Below are positions 22,600 to 34,277 of a stretch of 64,000 nt of DNA, piece after piece. The stretch spans positions 2,888,604-2,952,603 of the forward strand of contig JABACO010000023.1 of assembly GCA_013339895.1 (NCBI GenBank), read 5' to 3'. Position numbers and translations under genes: made by a program. Numbering within the stretch: the first letter of the stretch is position 1; every line of letters begins with the position of its first letter. The DNA comes from Ephydatia muelleri (taxonomy: Eukaryota; Porifera; Demospongiae; Spongillida; Spongillidae). Under the pieces are notes generated by a model. It was not told the origin of the DNA, did not search any database, and was given only the letters and a program-made list of their open reading frames with translations.

Positions 22600-24237
22600 A
22601 TTACAACGAGCTGTTTCCTAGCGACAAAGAGAGATACGACAAAAAGACAATGTCTGTATGGACTTGGAACATACTGTGATCCGTTTGGCATACCTGACCA
22701 GCATTGGGTAGATGATGTTTCTAAGTGGCCTCCAGTTGACTACCCCAGTATTTATACCTACTTTATTGAAACACCCGGAGGTTACACAAGAGAAATGGAA
22801 GGCGTTTAAGAGTCTCGAAGCTTACAACTACTATCAAAGGTTAATTGTCACTCAAATGATTTCCACCTCTACTTAGGGGTTGGAAGTTTTTAGTGTCCCC
22901 AGTTCTGTTACAGAATGTTTACTGAATTCCTCTCCTTGTTTATCTAGTGGTTGGGTGCGTGCTGTATTTTATCATGACCTTGGGCATGAAAATAAACACT
23001 GCTTTCTGAAAGCACTTGTAAACCCATCGCAGCGCCTGTCTGAAAAGCCCCACCAACCATGGGTAGTGGAACAGTTGTTACAGCTCACTGTACTTGTATG
23101 GCTGGGTATGTTTTGGTTTTTGTATACTGCTTAAAGACAATCATTTCATGTTAATAGATTGGGAGAAGTGTGCTCACACATTGGCGCAGTACTCTTTAAG
23201 GTGGAAGCCTGTGTAAGACTTGGAAAGGAATCTGTAACCTGCACGTCACTTCCATGCACATGGAATCAGACATTTTCAACAAAGTTATGTACATTCATTT
23301 TCTTCACCTACATGTATGATCTTCATTTAGCATACTATATATTGTAGATTAATCCAGCTCTGGTAGTGGACATTGACTTTAACCGTCCTAAGCGATTGAA
23401 ACCAACAACTCTACAAAAGGCCGACAACTACAACGATCAGTTACAACTAGACAGAAGGTTTTCAAGGTTGTGGACATGCAATCCATTCTAAAGTAATTGC
23501 AAAGAACTAATCCTTCTGCTGCTATTTTTACTGTTCTCCCCAGTGTCAGTATAGAGCCACATATATCAGCATGCAGTGCTATGGAAACCAGACTTCCTCA
23601 ACCTCTATCATATTTGTACAATGGTCAGAATCGTCTTCTTCCAAAGGAACAACTTTCTGACCTTGTTCAACATACCACACTTGTTCAACATAACACACTC
23701 ACTGTAAATGACAAAGAGGCATGCTATTTAGAGAGGTCAACTAGGGGTCAGGCTACACACCATTATGGTTTGAACATGGAGTAGGAAGAATTACTGCATC
23801 TGTATTCGGACGTGTTGCCAAATGTCGTGAGAAAACATTTCCTAGCTCTTTAGTTAATACAATCATGCAGTACTCAGGCTCTAATAGGGATGTTCCAGCC
23901 ATTAAATGGGGTATTGAACACGAGCAAGAAGCAAGAAGCACGTGAGGCGTATGCTAACATTATGGCAGTTAAGCATGCAACTTTCAAGGTCAATCCAGCT
24001 GGACTTCGAGTGTGCACTAGGCAACCATTTCTGGCAGCTGTTGTGGTGAAGGTCTGCTGGAGATCAAATGCCCTTTCAAGTATCGAAATAGTCAACCAGC
24101 CAGCATAGAGGATGAATCCTTCTACCTCCACAAAGTTGGCAGTGAAGTCACACTGGACAAAAAACATGACTACTACTATCAAGTACAAGGGCAGATGGCC
24201 ATCTGGAAGAAACCATACTGTGACTTTATCTGTTAGA
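22600..24237 (+). pseudogene. SWIM zinc-finger / YqaJ-like nuclease gene, broken
   Basis: Segments in several frames follow one known order: ELFPSDKERYD, YCDPFGIPDQHWVDDVSKWP, SLEAYNYYQ, then GWVRAVFYHD, NPSQRLSEKPHQPWV, the SWIM signature (HCTCMAG, then across an intron [12 protein letters not shown]), [15 protein letters not shown], a linker, and the YqaJ exonuclease part (GVGRITASVFG, KWGIEHEQEAR, CGEGLLEIKCPFKY, KVGSEVTLDKKHDYYYQ). The GLLEIKCP block carries the nuclease E-x-K. At least three single-base frame breaks occur (near 22797, 23760 and 24040). Splice sites are recognisable, so this was an intron-bearing gene and not a processed copy. The family is repeated in sponge and cnidarian genomes as I recall; its role is unknown. 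Confidence 0.72.
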
Positions 24238-24304
24238 CAACAAAAGGGCTAATCATCACCAGGATACAAGCTGATGGCAGAATTGCGTCCCCACGTACTA
24301 GTAC

Positions 24305-24460
24305 CTGTAACGAAATGTTACGGCTATGTGGTGATGTCCTGACGAATCCGATCGCTGCAATCCATCGTTTCCTCTGAAATCCATCCGCTGGGATACGAAA
24401 TAGACGAATATTTTCATCTTTTTTTCTTAAGCACCTCAAAGCGCAGAAAAGCTTAGGCAT
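24305..24460 (-). CDS. THAP-like first exon (fragment)
   Basis: A minus-strand frame starting MPKLFCALRC has the spacing of a THAP zinc finger: Cys pair, then LFRIPADGFQRKRWIAAI with the conserved Pro and Trp, then TSPHSR. It ends at a possible donor (CAG|GTACTAG, 24305). The later C-x-x-H of the domain would lie in another exon that I cannot find. It may be a piece of a P- or Kolobok-type element. Confidence 0.35.
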
Positions 24461-24524
24461 TACACTGTGCTCGACACTAACAATAAATGATGACGTAAAT
24501 ATAGTTAGGACACCAAAAAACATG

Positions 24525-25454
24525 GCGGCGAGTGTTGTGAACCTTCCCGGGATGACACTGCAACCCCTCTATATGCAGCCTTCTAATTTCAAGATAACGA
24601 TCAGTCTACTCGGTGTAGAAAATACAGACTCGAAGCTTTTTAGTATTCCATGTAGTTAATGTTTATACGCTCATTTCCCCCTGTCATCCCGCCCTGGCCC
24701 ACCTCGCCCTCTGCCTCGACTCCACCCTCGCAGAATTGCCCTAGATGGGCGTGTCCAAGTTAGAGGTTTCACGTTAACTAAATATCTATGGCAACCCATA
24801 GAAACGCCATTTAAAAATGGCGCCTTATTGCACCAAAACTGGTTTACTATTTTTTTAAATGGTCCCCAAATTCTTCACGACAACATCCACTTTTTTTCAT
24901 ATATTATATTATTTGGATAGTTTTAGAATAGTTGTAGAGGGTGGCAAAAGTTCTAACCTCCTCTGTTCATTAGTTATAACTAATAGAATATCTTAATTAG
25001 CATGATTTTTTTTTTCCATTTTGTATACAAGTCTATGGAATTTCATATTTTCAGAAATGGTCCCAGAATTTTGGACGGTACGAGGTACAAAATTTGAAAT
25101 TTCCTACATTTGAACATCATTTAGAGTAGTATTAGTGAGTAGCAAAAGTTGCAGGTCCGTTATTTAATTAAATAATAATCAAGTTTGTAAAAACGCCATA
25201 CATTCTTTATGGAACGTACCGCGGAATGAAATCCACAAACCGCAACTTCGTGACCGTTCATTTCTCCATATTATATACGTGGCTCCCGAAAATGGGATAT
25301 CTATCCCCCCCCTACCGCCACTACTACCCTGGCTGCGCCACTGACGCGATGGGAGCTGGTGTCGTCCGTGAAAGCAGTTCACAATATTCTGCGATACACG
25401 TTGCCCGGCTTATTCAATTTAATTAGTTTAATCTGTTTAATTAATCACGTAAGA
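24525..25454. other. Non-coding; solitary hAT-like end
   Basis: No gene is seen. On the minus strand at 25343-25325 the sequence CAGTGGCGCAGCCAGGG matches a common hAT terminus, but I do not see a partner end. The rest is unremarkable. Confidence 0.45.
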
Positions 25455-27090
25455 AGCACAGACTGCGCTGATGTTAGGGTTGCTTCTTCGGAGAAGAATT
25501 CGAAGAAGTAGAGTAAACAGAACGATGTGGATCCGTCCCATGCTACAAATGCGATCCAGGCAAGGTGCTTTTAACAATCTGTTACAAGAGATGAGACTGA
25601 CAGACCCGGAGAAGCATTTTTTATTATCTTCGAATGACAAAAGAATTAAGAAAGGTACCTGTGATGAGTTCATACACACTCATCCACACACCCATGTTTT
25701 ATATTATTTCATAGGTTTCTCCATCAGAGAGGCTGGCCCTGACACGTTGATATCTTGCATCTGGAGACTCACAGGTAAAGTAGAAGTTGGATTTGACAGA
25801 ACTTCGTGTAAATGAATTCCGTGTGTATACATGTAGGTCTCTCTTTCTTACGGTTTTCGTCTGGGTAAATCAACAGTTTTGATAGAAACCTGTGATGTCA
25901 TATGGAATGTGTTTGGAAAAGAGTTTGTTAAAGCCCCATCATCAGTAGATGAATGGAAAAGCATAAGCAGAGACTTCTACATGAAATGGAATTTTCCTAA
26001 TTGTATAGGTATATACATGTACAGTATACACTGTTTATCCATAAAGAATGATTGTTTTGATATTTAATGCATTAATTAGGTGCCATAGATGGAAAACACA
26101 TTGTGATTCAAGCCCCCCCCCCCCCCCCCCCCTCCCAAAGAAATGGATCATTATATTACAACTATAAAGGAACGTTTTCAGTGGTGTTGTTAGCAGTGTG
26201 TGATGCTAACTACAGGTATGTTATCATGATGCTTTAACCTGTATCTGACATTAAGAATGGTTTAGATTAATTTTGATTGACATGGGAGGATATGGAAAAC
26301 AAAGTGATGGTGGTGTACTATCAAATTCTTTATTTGGTTGTGCATTTGAAGACTGTCGAATGATGTTACCTACTCCTTTGTGTTTGCCTGACACGTCCGA
26401 CCCAAAACTGCAGCTGTATGTTTTACTTGGAGATGAAGCAATCTAAGAAATTACCTTCTGCGACCTTTCCCTGGTCAAAATGTACCAGGTAACTAATGTT
26501 TTCCTTGTAACTTACATAGGTATTTACATTTTTATGTCATTCCATTTGAATGCAGCTGATCAGACCATTTTCAATTATCGACTGTCCAGAGCACGCAGGA
26601 TGATTGAGAATACATTTGGAATTCTGGCATCAAGGTATATAACATACCAGGCTCATTGCATGACTTGTTGCACCATTTCATACAGGTGGCGAATATTTAG
26701 GCACCCTATTATAGCAAATCCAGACAATGTAATCACTTATACTGAAGCTGCAATTACTTTGCACAACTTTCTGCGATGCACAGAGCCAGGGATCTATTCT
26801 CCATCTGCATGGTTTTGTGGATGGAAAAGATGGGGAACTGAGGGTAACATTATCAGAGGATCTTGGAGGCAAGATGATGAACCTTTGGGGATTCAACCTG
26901 TGGGGATGACAAGCAGCAATCAGTAGATTTTAAGTACATTAGTACATGTATCGTTTTTCTATTGTAGTTGTCATTTATTTGCAGGTACTCACAATCTGCA
27001 GCTGAGACTAGAGATCTATTTAAGGACTATTTCAACAGCGCTGCTGGAGAGCTGTCTTGGCAGTATCATCACATAACAAGAACCAGTTGA
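25455..27090 (+). pseudogene. PIF/Harbinger nuclease (HARBI1-like), damaged
   Basis: Exon-like blocks in order: LTDPEKHF (about 25590), VSPSERLALT...YLASGDSQ ending 25772, a GFRLGKSTV-FVKAPSSVDEWKSISRDF exon (25843-26006), the first catalytic Asp in [13 protein letters not shown] (about 26085), [18 protein letters not shown], the second Asp region MGGYGKQSDGGVLSNSLFG (about 26290), the third in RMIENTFGILASR|WRIFRHP across a 62-bp intron, and a C-terminal RDLFKDYFNSAAGELSWQ ending at TGA 27090. Damage: TGA within the ALT-YLASG block, a frame break near 26443, and a 20-base poly-C after QAP. The DDE-type acidic residues survive but the gene cannot be translated as assembled. Confidence 0.78.
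26113..26132. repeat. C20 tract inside the Harbinger catalytic exon
   Basis: Twenty C replace the short Pro-Pro stretch that normally follows IQAP in this family. Confidence 0.9.
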
Positions 27091-27353
27091 ACACATAATT
27101 GAATACATTGCAGCAAAAAACTGATTGTTCACAGTATACCTACATGTACATCATTCACCGAATTCAACATCGTACAACGAATTTCCAATTTTACATAACA
27201 AGGCTCAAGCCTCTTTAACCGACCAGCAACTTCTAAGCAAAAGTTAGCATCCATGTCTTCCTTTTGAGTCCGGCGCTGTTGTGCTATTTCTTGGATCTCA
27301 CGTAGGGATTAAATGATAATCTTATCACACTCATTATCAATCTTTTAATTTCT

Positions 27354-27699
27354 CGCAGTAAACATTAACAACATAGTCAGTCCACATCGCTCCGCCATTT
27401 CTTTTTTCCATTGACCAGCCTAGGCCCCATCCCAAACCATGTCTGCAAGACATATTTGGAATGGAAATCGGGGGGGAGAGCGCTAATGAGATCGTATTCA
27501 TAGCCCTGCTAAACTGAATTTCCTATTCATAGCTCGCATCTGTGTACACTCCTGTCTGCACTCTGAATGTAACTGCCGCTTCATTTACATCTCGCATTAG
27601 TGAGGTAATGTCGTGCAGACATGGTTCGGAATGGGGCCTAGGTTGGTCAATGGAAAAAAGGAGCGATGTGAACTGACTATGTTGTTAATGTTTACTGCG
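27354..27699. mobile_element. 346-bp foldback MITE
   Basis: Inverted arms of about 105 bp start CGCAGTAAACATTAACAAC and end GTTGTTAATGTTTACTGCG, with blocks CCATTGACCA, CCTAGGCCCCAT and ACCATGTCTGCA mirrored. The middle is about 130 bp. No target duplication is apparent. It lies 260 bp after the Harbinger remnant. Confidence 0.87.
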
Positions 27700-28995
27700 T
27701 GAAGTTACAAGGTAAATGGAACAAAAACATGCCGCATGTGTTGAACGCTGTTTGTACTATATATACACCGAAATTCCATGTTTGGAGTCAAACGATATGG
27801 CTGTTCTGAACCAGGTATGTTTTCAGACCTTGTTTTTCGTGAGGCATGTCGATCCGATTCCAAACAGGATATTATTTCAGCAAAGGAATGGTAGTACAAC
27901 AAGACTTTGAAAAAGGTAGGTCGCAACGTTTATGGTTCAGGAGATACGATCGTTACAAAAACTAGCCATTTTTTTCAGGGTCTCACGTTGGGGGCGGAGG
28001 GGGGGGCTTGTACGCGGTACTTTACGGTATATCATTTTCATAAGCATCTACAATTGTTTTGTTTTGTTCGTTGAGCTCCATTGAACAGCAGTTACAGTTA
28101 GCAGCGGCTCTTATTTATTCCCGCTCGCGCGCGTTGTTCATGCACACTATACCATTTTTACAAGTCGGTCTGAAGTGCGCGATACTAAGAACTACGGAAC
28201 TAGTACCTGACAGCTGGCAGTTGTCACTATAAGTGTCGATTGTCAACAATATAAACATGCTTGTAAAAAAATTCATAGCCGACCGAGCGGACCTTGTATC
28301 ATGCAGCAGTTAGCGGGTCTGGGACCGAGACTATACAACATCCACCCGTCCGTAAGTTGCCAAGTTTTCGGTTTTCCCTGCAGATTTGCAACTCTGAGCA
28401 AACGTGTGGTGAGTTAGTTATCTGTGTACATAATCCTCATCTCCTCTAGCTCTCTAAGCCGTGTTCAGTTTATGACTATACCTTTTAATTTTTTTTACAT
28501 AGCACGCCGTCTGAAACATCAGTCTTCGAAGATCTAGAGCTACATGTAGGGAACATACATTATCTTTGATTTGTATTTGCTGCTGTAATTGTATAGAAAA
28601 ATGTTTCTTCAAAACTTTTTAATCATTAACGAAGGATGGTTCGTGGGGACATCATTTGTACCAAATATGATGTTGTGCATTTCACATATTTGATACGTGT
28701 TTGCTTGCTAAGATCGATGTTCCAAATATGAGGAAATTGTTTTGGTACATATAATCATGTGCACATATATGATAAAGAAATTGTATTGAGGTTACTCCGT
28801 GTAATATAAAAATATGGTCCGGCAAATATGAAGTCCGCAACGGTGTCTCTTCTTTTCTACTATTCGTTTCTTAGATGCCTTGTATCTCACTTAGATGGTA
28901 AGTGTTCCATTGTTTTCTTTTCTTTTTTTTTTTTGTCTCGTTTATTGTTTTTGTTTCGAAGGCTGAGGAGCTCACTGCCTGCTTCTAATCCGTAG
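27700..28995. other. Upstream region of Ig receptor; 5' exon not identified
   Basis: Small ORFs are present but none shows a domain or convincing signal peptide. The first Ig exon (28996) needs an upstream coding exon that leaves one base. Candidate short exons with good donors occur near 28310-28350 and 28876-28898, but I cannot choose between them. Confidence 0.4.
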
Positions 28996-31900
28996 CACTT
29001 GTAATTCAACCTTCGCCCTCGGCGGTTGCTTACGCAACGCAGCAGGGCACCCTAAATCTATCTTGCACGTGCCAGGATTGCACTCCCGGTGCGTGCGCAC
29101 AGATAGCCTGGTACCAAGACAACGTTCCAATCGACCCGTCCTGGAGAAGTCTACGGGTGTCTAACGACAACTCGTCTTGCACCACCGTCCTCGGCTTTGA
29201 CCCCGTACAGGCGGAACAGAGTGGCTGGTACACCTGCGCGGCCGCCGATGCGTGGGAGCGAACCGAGAAGGACTTCTTGGTGATAGTGAACAGTTAGTTT
29301 TTGGTGGGGGCGGAGGGGGGGTGGTGGGAGTGGATGCTTCGAACAAACCCATAAGTGGTTGTTAACTCCAGGCGTAGGATAAGGTTTTTCTCGTACAGTC
29401 TTCAGTGGTTCTATGAAGATAGCTTGTTCTAACTTACACCTCAAAGTTTCTGTATGCGTATTTGTGTGTGTGTGTGTGTGTGTAAGTGTGTGTGTGTATG
29501 TGTGCGTATGTGTGTACGTGTATGTGTGTATGTGTGTGTATGTGTGTGTGTGTATGTGTGTGTACGTGTGTGTGTATGTGTGTGTGCTTGTGTACACATA
29601 AACATCGTCTTTCAGGCCCTCCTGTGTTGGCTTTCAACTCCTCCTATTTCATCGTATATGCTGCCTTGAACACTTCTATTACAACTTCCCTGTCCCGTTA
29701 GTGGTATTCCTGTTCCAGTCATCACTTGGTATAAGGTTAGGATATAAATCTCTTTCTCAGTACATCATCCTCTGTAACGCAACTATCTCCATCACTTGCA
29801 AGTCCAAACAAACCACTGACCTTTATATAATACCCCACCTCCCCCTCCCTCCTCCCCTCGTTGTCCTCCCCTCTCTTTCCCTCCCTCCCTCCCCTCCCCT
29901 CCCTCCCCTCCCCCTCCTCCTCTCTCCCTCCCTTCTCCCCTCTTTCCCTCCACTCTCTTCCCTCCCCTCCCTCCGCCCTACATTACTAGAATATTACCAG
30001 CGGTGGAGTTGGGGGCACACAAGTCAGCTCTGGTATCGACAATGTTACAGGCTCGTTGATAATCACCACTGAGTCAACACCTAGCGAGATGTTTTTCAAG
30101 TGCACTGCAAGCAATGGCTATGGAAACCAGAGCATCACTGTGGCCTTGATATCCAACAACAGCTGTAAGTCTGCTGGATTTCAAAGCATGTAATCCAGTG
30201 CATTTTCCTGATTAGTGCCCAGCACTGATACTCCACAACCAAGTGAGTTTTTTAGTGGACCACACAAAGGGATGAGTATTGAATGGGAGTTGGAGTGTTG
30301 TAACAGACCGGTATTGCATAATCCAATTTGAAATCATTTCTTCTACCTAGAATGTGCGGGCTGAATGCAATGATCCTTTAACCATCTCCACTTCCCTCTT
30401 AACTATCCTCCTCCCCCTACCTTCCACTTAGTCTCCTCTGGAATAGATAGCACCTACTTCAAAGTGGCGCCAGCTCCATACACCTCTGTCATGGCAGGCC
30501 GGACCATCAACCTTGTCTGCAGCATCAATTTCACCAATCCACCAATCTACTACGATCTCCCGGCACTCAGCTGGCTCTCTGGTGACACGGCCTTGGCCAA
30601 CACAACCACAGTCACCGTACTCCAGAACAGCAAGGCATTTTCCTACCTTTCTATACGTGATGCCCAACCCAGTAACAGCTTGGTGTACTCCTGCAGTAAT
30701 GGGACAAGGGCAGTGACAACGAACCTCACTGTACTCAGTAAGTCATCTGTTCTGCTTTGATTTGTACTTTGTGTCTTTTTGTACAGAACAAATTAATTTC
30801 CCATTGGGCCATGATGCAGTCGAAGATTATGTTTAGTTAACATTAGGTAGTATAGCATTGGTCATGGGTTTCATTAATGTAACGGTGTGCCAATCACAAC
30901 ATCTCAAACAGCAATGTTTTACGATGGCTGGCTCAGTTGGTTGAGTCTCTACACAGGTGGGTGTGGTCTTTCCGACACCGTTAAGTCTCCCGGTGCTGAG
31001 GGAAGTGAAAAGGACATTTCCGAGAACTGGAGTTTCTCAGGATCTTATGCCGCAAACGTGAACGGTACGGTCCAAGTCTGTCATGATGGGTAACAAATGT
31101 GTACTGTGTGTGTGTGTGTGTGTGTAGATGTATGTGTAGGTGTGTGGAGGGTGTTTGTGTGCAGGTATATGCGTGGGTGTGGATGTGTGTACACATGAGG
31201 TACATACAATCATTATGGAAATGGGAAATGTGTGCAGTTTGTGCATGGACGGGGGGGGGGGGGGGGGAGATGTGTAAGGGATAACATGTACACACGGAGA
31301 ATGGCATGCTTATAGTAAGCACATACATATGTAATCAATCATCTGAGCCGTGATCTCTCTCACACAACAGGCGAGAACTGCTTTGTAGCCACCTACAATG
31401 CCAGCAGTGGCCAATACCCTTCCATCGAGCAGGAGATCAGCGGGCCAGCACGGAGTACAAAGCTGTGCATCAGGTGAGCGTGCGTTGTATTGGGATTGAA
31501 GATACCCACGAATGTAACCTCCCTCTCACACCTCCCCACTCCTCTCACACCTCCTCACTCCTCTCACACCTCCTCACTCCTCCACCTCATCAAAATAATA
31601 ATAATAATAATAATAAAACAAAAAACAAAACAAACCTGCAGTGCTCGAATTAGGCAAGTAGGGTCTCCTATGGTAACACCAATGGTCTGCCTTTTGGTAG
31701 TAGAGGCAAACAACACAACGAGGAGAGTGACCTGCCTGGCCCACCCCTTCCCTTCGTCTCCTGCCTGGTACTGGGTACAGAGAGAGATAGGCTTACCCGA
31801 GGAGGGCATTGAAACCACACACGTCAAACTGAAGATTGTGTTGACAGTGGACGACACATCCACAGGTGCTGCTGGAGTGGCATATTTTGATGACATCTCT

Positions 31901-33798
31901 GCTTCATTCTCTGGTAGGTTGCTAACAGAAGCCATTAAAATAGCTCTTACAACTGTTCCTCTACACTAGGATCACCGCCACAATTGTTTATCAGCTTCAC
32001 TGTATCTTTGTGCAGTGCTATGGTGCTGGTATTCTGCTTTGTTGTTTGTCAGCTGTGCTCCGTAAGGTTTGTTGATCTTGGTGTCAATCTGTATCTACGC
32101 ATGTATGCAAGTACAGATAGAGGCATGTGTGCAAGTACAGATAGATGTAAGTACAGATAGAGGCGTGTATGCAAGTACAGATGGATGCATGTATGCAAGT
32201 ACAGATAGAGGCATGTGTGCAAGTACAGATAGATGTAAGTACAGATAAAGGCGTGTATGCAAGTACAGATAGAGGCATGTATGCAAGTACAGATAGAGGC
32301 ATGTATGCAAGTACAGATGGATGCATGTATGCAAGTACAGATAGAGGCATGTATGCAAGTACAGATAGAGACATGCATGCAAGTACAGATGGATGCATGT
32401 GTGTGTCCATCACTGGCTCCTCTCTCCACACTGCCATAGAAAATCTGGCATCACTGCGAAAGCAATGAAGAAATTGACAATGAAACTATCAAAGAAGAAA
32501 GTAAGTTTGCCAGGGGTAACTAATCACCAAACACATAACCCATTCTGAAACCAACTTTCATCTTCTTCAGAAAGTACCACCTCAAGAGGACAGTGCTACA
32601 TGTACCCTACATGACACGGCTGATACAAGACAAGGGCACCAACGAGAAACCCAAAACTCCAGAGGAAGGAACAGAGGAGTATTACTACGTTGACGACATA
32701 AATAAAATCGCAGTGTTTTTTGACCAAAATGGATCGGGTTCAACAGCCATCGTAGTCAATGCCAGAGCAAGCCTACAAGACAAACAGCCCAACCCCACGG
32801 CCTCAACTGGGACAGCCCCCAAAGGCAACAGTGGAACCAGCAGTGTCAATGGCAATCCAGTGCCTGAAGTATCGGTTAAGCAGCTCATTGCGGCAATCAA
32901 CCAACCTGCATCAATGGATGGCGACAGCAGAAAAGATACCGTGAGCCTGCAGAAACCCAGCAGTGTCAATAGCAATCCAGTGCCTGAAGTATCGGTTAAG
33001 CAGCTCATTGCGGCAATCAACCACAGTACTGCATCTCCAGATAAGAACTTGGTCCCAAAAGCAACTGACATCACTGTTAAGACTGAGAATGAAGCTTATC
33101 TCCTACCAGCAGAGGAATACGAACCAGTAGAAACGTCAGAATCAGCAACCAGCGATCATCAGTCCACAAAAGAAGTAAAGTCACGTATTTCAGATAGTGG
33201 TCACAAGATGGCAAATGAGCCAAGGTGCTTAAGTGCTGCAGTACTCCCACCAACAGCAGAATACGAGGCAGTGGATATGCCTGAACCTGCGATCATCCCT
33301 AGTGGTCAAAAGGTGGAAAAACGTACAACGCGTTCAACGTGTGCAACTACAGCTCCAGAGGAATACGAACCAGTGGAAACGCCAGAACAAGGAACTAGAG
33401 ATCATCAGTCCACAAAAGATGTCAAATCTTTGTTCCCAGATCATCTCCAACCAACCGATATATATGAACTGGTAGAGATGCCTGAACAGGTAGCCAGTCC
33501 TAACAAGAAGCACACTTCAGTTAGTGTGCACCCACCCCCAAAGGACAGGATATCTTTGAGCTCTGCTGCTCTCCCACAAACAGAAGAGTACGAAATAACG
33601 GACATACCAACCTATTCCAAAAGACAGAGTTCAATTAGGGACAGCAAGAAGCTTCTACCAGCAGAGCCCGGATCGATGGAGAACAGCAACTACATGGCGT
33701 TGATTATCAATGACTTAGCCTCTTCCGACACGTATGACAGTGTCATTATGAACAACACTGCACTTCCCAGTGACGATGAGAGTGAGCACTATTTGTAA
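28996..33798 (+). CDS. Ig-like / jelly-roll single-pass receptor with tyrosine-rich tail
   Basis: Exons 28996-29292, 29616-29735, 29990-30164, 30432-30737, 30912-31064, 31371-31473, 31642-31913, 31970-32066, 32440-32500, 32575-33798; about 934 aa plus a missing signal-peptide exon. Three Ig-like domains come first (C...WYQ...SGWYTCAA; C...ITWYK...FFKCTAS; C...LSW...VYSCSN). A Cys-containing domain with NWSFSGSY and AYFDDISASFS, typical of jelly-roll (galactose-binding-like) folds, follows. Then a transmembrane helix (about 31985-32050) and a strongly basic juxtamembrane stretch. The 400-residue tail has repeated EEYEPVE, AEYEAVD, IYELVE, EYEITD and a final SNYMALI-x8-TYDSV. There is no kinase domain. 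Exon 29616-29735 has one surplus base near 29667. It is probably a phosphotyrosine-signalling receptor; the ligand is unknown. Confidence 0.78.
29446..29600. repeat. (GTGTAT)n / (TG)n microsatellite
   Basis: TG-rich tract in the first identified receptor intron, ending close to the acceptor at 29615. Confidence 0.95.
29838..29975. repeat. Polypyrimidine CCTCCC tract
   Basis: About 140 bp of C/T only, directly ahead of the acceptor of exon 29990. Long mirror-like polypyrimidine runs can form triplex DNA, and this one also serves as an extreme polypyrimidine tract. Confidence 0.9.
31095..31267. repeat. TG-rich microsatellite and G17 run
   Basis: GTGTGTGTG-rich DNA at 31095-31195 and a 17-G homopolymer at 31251-31267, in the receptor intron 31065-31370. 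Confidence 0.9.
31589..31615. repeat. (AAT)n trinucleotide repeat
   Basis: About nine AAT units in the receptor intron 31474-31641. Confidence 0.9.
32097..32400. repeat. 24-bp minisatellite
   Basis: The unit GTATGCAAGTACAGATAGAG plus GCAT is repeated about 12 times with some 14-bp partial units (GTAAGTACAGATAG). It lies in the intron between the transmembrane and juxtamembrane exons. ORFs here are artefacts. Confidence 0.96.
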
Positions 33799-34277
33799 CT
33801 TTCAGGAGCTTTGTACTATGTATGTAAGATGTGTGTCAATTGAACCCCCATTTTATAACCACACAAATGCCTTGAACAACATCGACGTTTCTGGGCGCTG
33901 CCATGCCAAGTACATACACTGTGCAACAGTTTATAATGTGTCATTCCAATTAACCAAAGAATGAGGAACACAAGGTACTACATAACTGAGTTCTTCCCAC
34001 CCATACATTTGTTCAGCACACACCCTCCACTGACAAGCACATGGCAATGTGACTGTGATAAGGCTACAGGTATAGAGCAGCTGTGGCTGCTCTATACAAT
34101 GGTTTATGTCCACCTGAAGTACCATATAATGATAGGTGCTTTAATTGTGATGTCACATGTATGTAAACAGAAGCGAGAGACACCAGCGTGGAGCTGCTGT
34201 ACAAAAAAGGAGAGATAGAAAAACAAAATATGGTGTCCACCACACATGCTGTTTTTTTCTCTTTCCCCCTTCCATTT
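33799..34277. other. Convergent intergenic region
   Basis: The 3' flanks of the receptor (+) and CDC40 (-). No gene or obvious repeat is seen. Confidence 0.5.

Noticed and set aside
24680-24730. CCTCGCCCTCTGCCTCGAC block as a possible CpG-type promoter
   Set aside because: No gene starts nearby and the segment is too short to support the idea.
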